DNA from: Bacteroidota bacterium
GTDB taxonomy: Bacteria; Bacteroidota; Bacteroidia; AKYH767-A; OLB10
Direction: 5' to 3'
Length of the DNA stretch: 64,000 nt
Assembly (NCBI GenBank): GCA_016713445.1
Contig: JADJPB010000014.1
Span: 1 to 64,000 of the forward strand
Under the pieces are notes generated by a model, which did not search any database, was not told the DNA's origin, and worked only from the letters and a program-made list of their open reading frames with translations. Shown piece after piece: positions 59,801 through 64,000 of this stretch. A program made the translations under genes and the position numbers. Positions within the stretch are counted from its first letter, which is position 1. Every line of letters starts with the position of its first letter.

Positions 59801-59849
59801 TTAATAGTAAGGCAAATAGAAGAAGTGTAATAATTTTCATGGGTTTCAA
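56844..59849 (-). CDS. Reg_prop two-propeller sensor histidine kinase (LytS/His_kinase type)
   Basis: 1,001 residues. Signal peptide MKPMKIITLLLFALLLNHPS; then a long periplasmic sensor of Reg_prop repeats (DKFGFMWVATTGALNRYDG, EDKLGNIWIATSRGVNRYNN, EDSQNRLWLGFDGQGLGMYD, EDKVGYIWISTHNGI), a Y_Y_Y domain (YKLENFDKDWNYSTQPRVNY, TNVPPGNYSLIYKA), one membrane span about 778-796, then a His_kinase domain with phospho-His833 in QQLNPHFLFNSLTSLNSL and the ATP-binding N-box QNLIENAIKHNI (about 921-932). No receiver domain, so it pairs with the separate LytTR regulator 43 bases downstream. The two-propeller sensor resembles glycan-sensing hybrid systems, but signal is unknown. Confidence 0.9.
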   Translation of the reverse strand: MKPMKIITLLLFALLLNHPSTAKLAPLNVKHLTVAEGLNDGIVNAICKDKFGFMWVATTGALNRYDGKNVKKYTHIQGDSTSAPNSSPITLTYDQSERLWIGYSSGLVEFDYSTETFKHIQPFKDQFVYMVHSLSMERLLVSTTEDIYIYNIKTNKIESFIASEDKVSKNYIDEYYVYDYCLLKEKIYFSSDGGVLIYNINTKKITFQPISPFKGPINRIFADAQGLLWMSDFQTKNLYKVNSNNFEIQNKSFLLKVEGEQIAITDFTIDKQNNLWMMGSKNTIIKLNSKGYPTYYEYNNQVPTNLLASGFKSMYCSVDGYIWFININGLGYFHPDENIFDVYFPYKETSASKFAKVLLKDRNGNIWSATPTGLSVRNDAMNKYEIFNAQTDKKNRILSSIVNCLSEDKLGNIWIATSRGVNRYNNKTNLMESFSIHDSLPQIPYFTIFTDHENTVWFGAAHNNGLYYFSYRDNKFRNVSTHPLLKKYMKNGVRCIYEDSQNRLWLGFDGQGLGMYDKNKQTTSNWFNNDFQNEKTISGNLIIDIREDKVGYIWISTHNGITGINTKYNLIKIINNQNGLNSNYCGPLAIDHLNRLWVGTSSDLVLISSDRKNITNFNQRDGLISSSFFEYQASITPDGFFYFPTVKGFVKFHPSTYIEKSNNLEYYLTSYSIFNKENLLMLTNDSKAQILLEPNENYFSFNFTTPYYKQSQQITYAYKLENFDKDWNYSTQPRVNYTNVPPGNYSLIYKASINENWPSSYKSIDLTIKNYFYRTVWFRTLISSFFILIILWIYRFRINNLREVAGLNERAQLLEKEKSVVQYENLKQQLNPHFLFNSLTSLNSLISTEPKIARQFVDQMSKIYRYILKSSENETVPLVNEINFAKTYVQLQQTRFSEGFEVNININEEYFHQKIVPVTIQNLIENAIKHNIIDEESPLVIDIYVKDEYLVVKNNLQKKNMVETSNKHGLNQLKSFYRFLSDKPVLIEENENSFIIKIPLI

Positions 59850-59940
59850 TAAAGTTTTCTCTAGGTGAAAATACTAATATTTTTAATTCGTTGAAAAAGC
59901 TTGAAAATCTTTATCTGTTTTATGTATAATGATTAACTGG

Positions 59941-59975
59941 AAAGTCAGAAGCTGAAATTTTCAACTTCTGACTTT
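59941..59975. terminator. hairpin between the small T9SS gene and the kinase gene
   Basis: AAAGTCAGAAG and CTTCTGACTTT, 11-base perfect stem with an inner GAAA/TTTC. It lacks a T-run on the minus strand, so termination may be partial. Confidence 0.5.
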
Positions 59976-59992
59976 TAGCAATTTTATTTTTC

Positions 59993-60538
59993 TTACAGCT
60001 TAAAAATTTTAAAGGATTCATTCACTTTTCCATCTTCCGATTTTATATGTAGGATGTATTTTCCTGATGTCATGGAAGTAAACTCTATTCGCGTTTCGGG
60101 GGATGAAATCGTTCTTGATTCAATCAATCTTCCTGAAATATCTGTCAAGTAAATCATATGTTTTGCATTAGACAGTTCTGTAAGTTTGATATTGATGTAT
60201 TCCGTTGCAGGATTTGGATAGACATTTACTTTAAACTTGTTTTCATCTAAGCTATTGCTATTTCGACTTGTAGTAGATTCATCCGAAGTGATTTCAGTGG
60301 TGTCCTCAACATTTACAATTCGTGCAACTGTAATTTTTCCTTGTTGGAAACCTTGTGCGATCTTATAATTGCTTTTACTTAATGTACTTGTAACTGTTTC
60401 GCCAACTGTTGAAGTAAGTCGAATATTGCTTACTGAATTATCGATCCCTGCTGATGCAATCACATTTCGTTGGATACTTTGTGCTTGAACATTAATAGTA
60501 AATACAGTTAAAAATATTATTATAATTTTATTTTTCAT
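59993..60538 (-). CDS. small T9SS type A sorting-domain protein
   Basis: 181 residues, signal peptide MKNKIIIIFLTVFTINVQAQ. The mature N-terminus (QRNVIASAGIDNSVSNIRL, TVGETVTSTLSKSNYKIAQ, GFQQGKI) is a short domain I know from other Bacteroidota proteins that travel with cargo or partner genes. Then KFKVNVYPNPATEYINIKL, TDISGRLIESRTI and GKYILHIKSEDG make a type A sorting tail. Starts 12 bases after the C1q-like gene, so the two are co-transcribed; it may be the surface anchor or partner of that trimer. Confidence 0.75.
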   Translation of the reverse strand: MKNKIIIIFLTVFTINVQAQSIQRNVIASAGIDNSVSNIRLTSTVGETVTSTLSKSNYKIAQGFQQGKITVARIVNVEDTTEITSDESTTSRNSNSLDENKFKVNVYPNPATEYINIKLTELSNAKHMIYLTDISGRLIESRTISSPETRIEFTSMTSGKYILHIKSEDGKVNESFKIFKL

Positions 60539-60549
60539 GGGTTAAGTAA

Positions 60550-62133
60550 TTAAAATGGTGAAACTAAATATCCTGAAAAATAATTCTCGGGAGCATAGGT
60601 GGTCGTTGTATGTGATGTGCCTGATCCATTGAAGTGCTTAAGTTGAACATAAACCCTTTGCCCGGATACCAGTAAAATATCGGTATCTATTTGCATATCT
60701 CCATCGCAAAATGAAATGGTATTTCTTATTATACCTTCTCTTTTTGCAACAATTTGTGCTACTCCGTTCGTTTCAACAATTAAGAATATATCAGTTGATG
60801 AGAAACTATTTGTTGCTGAATTCATTGATAAATGGGCTCCAGCACTAAAATGATATATACCATTAAAGGGTGCAGTAAACACACTACTAGTAGTTGTTGA
60901 TGAGCCTGCGTATGCCGTAAAATTGTTTGATAAATCATATTCTTCAGTTGGGAAATCCTGTTTAGTGTAAATGTTGTGTGGAAATAACTTTGACGTTCCT
61001 CCTGAAGCTCTAAATGCAATTTTAGGTGTGGTTTGTAATGATTGCCAAGTGGCATTTCCAGATGCATCACTTGTAAGCACCTTCCCAGCTCCAGGAGTTG
61101 TGTTACCTCCTGAAATTTTCACTTTTCCAACAGCCTCTAATGCATATCCCGTAGAGCTTAAACCATATAATGCAGTTCCTGAAATTGTTGCGCCACTTAC
61201 ACCACGGTTAGTATTGCTATATCCACTTACTCCTATTCCGGCATTCGCGTTTCCTTCCACACCGATACTGTTTGTGCCTGTATTTGCAATACCAACAACT
61301 CCTTTTCCACCTGTAATAGTATTAATTCCTTGCACGCCTGAATAGCTTGCAGTATTTGATGTGCCTTTAACACCGATGCCTAATGGATTTTCGCCGAGCA
61401 CACCAAATGAATTAGCTCCTGAACTTTTTCCATATACTCCATTCCCACTAGCACCAGTAGATTCACCTTTAATTCCTGTTGCCGTGCTGCTGTTTGTATT
61501 GGTTTTACCATAAATCGCAGAACCCCCTATTGCACTTGTATTTGTAATGCCAAATGAAGTTAAGTTAGGATCACTGGTTATGTAAGGTAAAGAAAGTGAT
61601 CCCCCCACTGATATATTGGCAGGCGACCAATTAGCTCCATCGAATTGAAGAACTTGACCTATTGCTGCTCCGCCATTATTAATTTGTGATGGATTTATGT
61701 TTGCAGAACCTGAAAGTGATTCAGCGGATTGCGCGTGCTGTGCAAACGGTACGCTAAGGAATTGCTGGCTTCCCATATTGATGTATGAATTTCCGCCTGC
61801 TGGATCCATTTCCACTTGTAAATACTTCAATCCACTCGCCCAGTTTATTGCAGCCCACGAACCCGTTGTGCTATTGGCACCTGTACTTCCAATTTTGATG
61901 TTGAATAATCCGGAAGCGTCGGTAGTTAGTTTACGTACTTCACTGTATACTACAGGTCCGAAAGAAGTAGCATCGTGTATTTTTAATCGAACTTTGATTA
62001 ATTGATTTGCAATTGGAGTTCCAGAAGTATCATGAGCCACGCCTTGGTAATTAATCATGTTTGGAACTTGTGCAACCGAGGTGGTGATGCAAAAGATAAG
62101 TGCAAGAATTGTTGTTTTTAGATTTTTGAACAT
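60550..62133 (-). CDS. exported fibre-like protein with C1q/TNF-type C-terminal domain
   Basis: 527 residues, signal peptide MFKNLKTTILALIFCITTSV. Residues 25-140: N-terminal beta domain (QVPNMINYQGVAHDTSGTPI, LKYLQVEMDPAGG) common to Bacteroidota fibre proteins; residues about 200-345: glycine-rich repeats of the pattern GxGVxGxS/T (GESTGASGNGVYGKSSG, GVKGTSNTASYSGVQG, GVEGNANAGIGVSGYS), expected to wind a triple beta-helix; residues about 380-527: a C1q-like jelly roll (KIAFRASGGTS, FTAPFNGIYHFSAGA, YFSGYLVSPF). Likely a trimeric surface fibre or ligand-binding head. The operator-like repeats at 62401-62439 and a 42-residue frame lie upstream. No sorting tail of its own; the next gene has one. 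Confidence 0.8.
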   Translation of the reverse strand: MFKNLKTTILALIFCITTSVAQVPNMINYQGVAHDTSGTPIANQLIKVRLKIHDATSFGPVVYSEVRKLTTDASGLFNIKIGSTGANSTTGSWAAINWASGLKYLQVEMDPAGGNSYINMGSQQFLSVPFAQHAQSAESLSGSANINPSQINNGGAAIGQVLQFDGANWSPANISVGGSLSLPYITSDPNLTSFGITNTSAIGGSAIYGKTNTNSSTATGIKGESTGASGNGVYGKSSGANSFGVLGENPLGIGVKGTSNTASYSGVQGINTITGGKGVVGIANTGTNSIGVEGNANAGIGVSGYSNTNRGVSGATISGTALYGLSSTGYALEAVGKVKISGGNTTPGAGKVLTSDASGNATWQSLQTTPKIAFRASGGTSKLFPHNIYTKQDFPTEEYDLSNNFTAYAGSSTTTSSVFTAPFNGIYHFSAGAHLSMNSATNSFSSTDIFLIVETNGVAQIVAKREGIIRNTISFCDGDMQIDTDILLVSGQRVYVQLKHFNGSGTSHTTTTYAPENYFSGYLVSPF

Positions 62134-62182
62134 TTTGTTGAATTTTTTAAGTTGTTTTTGTTATTTATTTAGATTGATATTT

Positions 62183-62311
62183 CTAGATTAATGAGTTTAA
62201 CCAGATGAAGACAATGCTAAGAGCTAAACCAAATAGGATTTCATCTAAGTGTGCATTCTCAGGAGTTGATTTGAATCGAGAAAGACTCGTTTCGTTTCTA
62301 TTGTTTTTCAT
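62183..62311 (-). CDS. possible 42-residue single-span protein ahead of the C1q operon
   Basis: ATG at 62311, MKNNRNETSLSRFKSTPENA, then HLDEILFGLALSIVFIWLNS, one hydrophobic segment, and a TAG at 62183-62185. It ends 49 bases before the C1q gene start and shares its strand. No family known; it may be a small membrane protein or a leader, or a chance frame. The near-consensus -7 box (GATGTTTG on the minus strand, 62348-62355) would put it first in the transcript. Confidence 0.35.
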   Translation of the reverse strand: MKNNRNETSLSRFKSTPENAHLDEILFGLALSIVFIWLNSLI

Positions 62312-62622
62312 TTTGATGAATTTTTGATTTGTTTTAATTTTATACTGCAAACATCCAACAATTGGAAAAGGCTGTAAAATTTTTGAAAATGAGATGTGGT
62401 TAATCTGAAATGAAGTGTGTTTTATCGGAAATGAAGTGTAGACGCTTACCGTTCACACGGAGCCAAAAGCTATACGTGTTATGAAACTAATGGATTGAAA
62501 ATTCAGCCCTAACGAAAAGAAGAAGCGTTGAACTAGTGAATCTATAGAAAATTGCCCACTTAATTGAGCTTGCCTTCCATATAATTGGCAGTTACATGCT
62601 CTATGAAAAGTAATAAATACTA
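62312..62622. other. 311-base regulatory intergenic region
   Basis: Contains the near-consensus -7 box at 62348-62355 (minus strand, GATGTTTG) and the direct repeats at 62401-62439. No other gene seen. Confidence 0.5.
62401..62439. promoter_or_regulatory. 18-base direct repeats spaced 21 bases, candidate LytTR operator
   Basis: 62401-62418 and 62422-62439 share 16 of 18 bases (core GAAATGAAGTGT identical) and start exactly 21 bases apart, two DNA turns. LytTR regulators such as AgrA and AlgR bind direct repeats at about this distance. They lie roughly 46-91 bases upstream of the near-consensus -7 box for the 42-residue/C1q operon, a fitting activator position. The LytTR gene 5.6 kb away is the obvious candidate binder; unproven. 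Confidence 0.5.
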
Positions 62623-62955
62623 CTATAAGTGCTTTAGAATTTTCTCAGGCTGAATGGAATGATGCGAATCACGATAAACCACTTTTTTATCTTTGATGAC
62701 AATGATTTGTGGGGATTGATGGGTGATCCCGAATTCAGATGCAATAAAATTGGAGACAACCCTGTATTTTAATAAATCCAAATAATTGAATTCGGATTTT
62801 TCTACAAGTAGCGAGGATCCTTCCGCCAATCGTTCTTTTGCGTATGCACTAATCCCGCAACTCAGACTATCTTTGAAAATAATTTGTGTTTTAAGTACAG
62901 AAGCGTCAATTATATTTCGAACATCATCTTCACTCGTAATCGTTTTCCAGTTTTT
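62623..62955 (-). CDS. ytxJ: YtxJ-family (bacillithiol system) redox protein
   Basis: I take the ATG at 62955 (MKNWKTITSEDDVRNII); a longer frame adds five residues. About 110 residues, thioredoxin-like fold. The family motif is present: TQIIFKDSLSCGISAYAKER with one Cys, LDLLKYRVVSNFIASEFGIT and HQSPQIIVIKDKKVVYRDSH, which places the cis-proline. YtxJ proteins (also called monothiol bacilliredoxins) reduce bacillithiol mixed disulfides; Bacteroidota make bacillithiol. Cytoplasmic. Its upstream neighbour is the SusD-family gene on the same strand. Confidence 0.8.
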   Translation of the reverse strand, partial: KNWKTITSEDDVRNIIDASVLKTQIIFKDSLSCGISAYAKERLAEGSSLLVEKSEFNYLDLLKYRVVSNFIASEFGITHQSPQIIVIKDKKVVYRDSHHSIQPEKILKHL

Positions 62956-63050
62956 CATATTAAATATCAATTATCCATCCTCAAACTACACTATTTCCAA
63001 ATTCTTCATACGACAATCCAAATTTCGCATTCTAAACTCTACATTCCGTA

Positions 63051-63099
63051 TTCTTAATTCTTAATTCTTAATTCTTAATTCTTAATTCTTAATTCTGAA
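63051..63099. repeat. seven-base tandem repeat (TTCTTAA)7
   Basis: Six exact TTCTTAA units from 63051 to 63092 and a seventh TTCTGAA at 63093-63099, ending at the stop codon of the SusD-family gene. Looks like a slipped-strand array. Confidence 0.85.
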
Positions 63100-64000
63100 T
63101 TAATTCCCATCCCACCAAACCTTCGTCCCAGCTACATCCGCTCCTTGATTAGCAAGCGCGGCATTATAGTTTACCGAATTTAAATTCCCTTCTGTTGGAG
63201 GATAGGTGAGTCGGTTTGGAAATACATTTGTGTTGATGGGATTTCCTGAGTAATCAGTGTAAACGGGAAATCCAGTCCGACGATATTCTGCATAGGCTTC
63301 GTAACCGTTTTGGAACGCAAAAGAAATCCATTTTTGGGTGATGATGTTTTCTTGATTGACAGACGGTAGAGAAGCTACGTAATTTGTAATTTGTCCAGCT
63401 GTGATTCCTGAGCTGGTGTAAGATTGAATACTAGCCGTCACCCCATCTTCGTATAACTGTTGCGCATTACCGCTCCACCATCCGTTTAATGCGGCCTCAG
63501 CTTTTAAGAAGTTTACTTCTGCAGCACTCATCAATACACCAGGCGCATCTTGTTTTAAAAACCAAGTTCCGATTTTGGAAACATCAGATGCATCAGTATT
63601 GTAGTTACCCCATATGGATGAGTTGGATGGAACTAAATTGGGCACACCATCATAATCTGGAATTCCGATGATAATGGATTCTGTGGTGACTTGTGCGAAT
63701 ACGATGATACGTGGATCGTTCGTTGATTTTAATTTGTCAATTAAAAATTTACTCGGATATGTTCGGCCACCACTTTGTCCACTTTGTATTAAATCGTACA
63801 AAGGATTGCGAATTTCTCCGTTGTAACGAAAGATGGCGTTCTCAGGGTTTGTAGAAATGAATGTGGCAGGTTGTAAATTTGCAATTTCTTGTTGTGCTTT
63901 GTTTGGATCTACCACACTCATACGCATCGCTAATCGCAGACGAAGGGAATTGGCGAAGTTCGTCCACTTGGTAATATTACCCTGATAAATCGGATCAACA
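63100..64000 (-). CDS. SusD/RagB-family outer-membrane lipoprotein, 3' part
   Basis: The frame is open to the window edge, so the signal peptide and N-terminus are missing; about 300 residues are visible. SusD-like signatures: ITKWTNFANSLRLRLAMRMS (the TPR-type helix), YPSKFLIDKLKSTNDPR, APGVLMSAAEVNFLKAEAAL and WISFAFQNGYEAYAEYRRTG, followed by FPNRLTYPPTEGNLN near the end. SusD proteins bind a substrate, often a glycan or peptide, at the cell surface with a SusC TonB-dependent transporter, whose gene would be expected just beyond the window. Substrate unknown. Confidence 0.85.
   Translation of the reverse strand, partial: VDPIYQGNITKWTNFANSLRLRLAMRMSVVDPNKAQQEIANLQPATFISTNPENAIFRYNGEIRNPLYDLIQSGQSGGRTYPSKFLIDKLKSTNDPRIIVFAQVTTESIIIGIPDYDGVPNLVPSNSSIWGNYNTDASDVSKIGTWFLKQDAPGVLMSAAEVNFLKAEAALNGWWSGNAQQLYEDGVTASIQSYTSSGITAGQITNYVASLPSVNQENIITQKWISFAFQNGYEAYAEYRRTGFPVYTDYSGNPINTNVFPNRLTYPPTEGNLNSVNYNAALANQGADVAGTKVWWDGN

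Noticed and set aside
1..64000. CRISPR array
   Set aside because: The tandem repeats seen (7-mers, 10-mers, 11-13-base A-tracts) have no unique spacers of equal length, and no cas gene is present.

Overview
The window is from a Bacteroidota chromosome, probably a gliding-type, type IX secretion (T9SS) lineage near Flavobacteriales or Sphingobacteriales; I cannot resolve it further. Grounds: a full-length sprA (T9SS translocon and gliding protein) inside the ruvA-sprA-gcvH-vanZ order, at least eight proteins with T9SS type A sorting tails plus one type B (CHU_C) tail, a SusD-family lipoprotein, DUF6029, Omp28 and YtxJ-type proteins, and promoter boxes of the Bacteroidota form TAnnTTTG close to many starts.

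Layout. 1-0.7 kb: tail of a T9SS cargo protein. About 0.7-5.7 kb: decayed mobile island abutting a tRNA-Cys gene, with a broken DUF5131 gene, an unknown gene behind phased A-tracts, a broken tyrosine recombinase and candidate integrase arm repeats. 6-19 kb: TerB-like protein, glutaryl-CoA dehydrogenase, three tandem paralogues of a small secreted protein, a methyltransferase, the TlpA-DUF6029-Omp28 envelope group, malic enzyme. 19-30 kb: assorted small proteins and T9SS cargo (a beta-propeller protein, an alpha/beta hydrolase, a type B protein). 29.7-38.6 kb: ruvA, sprA, gcvH, vanZ. 38.7-45.5 kb: two large exported proteins, one with a vanadium haloperoxidase domain, sharing one C-terminal block. 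45.5-46.5 kb: ilvE. 46.6-53.7 kb: delta-60-repeat protein, a PNGase F-type amidase fused to LamG domains, and a LamG protein. 53.9-62.4 kb: S41 peptidase, globin, LytTR response regulator, Reg_prop sensor kinase, small T9SS protein, C1q-like trimer protein. 62.6-64 kb: YtxJ and a SusD-family gene cut by the window end.

How the genes work together. Most of the window encodes the cell surface: SprA forms the export channel, and the many sorting-tail proteins are its likely cargo. The sensor kinase, LytTR regulator and globin lie 43 and 24 bases apart and look like one operon. A pair of 18-base direct repeats exactly 21 bases apart, the usual geometry of LytTR operators, lies upstream of the neighbouring C1q/T9SS operon and is a plausible target. 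This is the best candidate here for an undescribed regulatory unit.

Caution on sequence quality. About 17 genes carry one-base frame breaks, many inside homopolymers, including ruvA, sprA, maeB and gcdH. I read most of these as assembly indel errors, not true pseudogenes, and give whole-gene coordinates across the breaks. The 0.7-5.1 kb island also shows a lost start codon, a lost motif cysteine and dense frame breaks, so real decay is likelier there.
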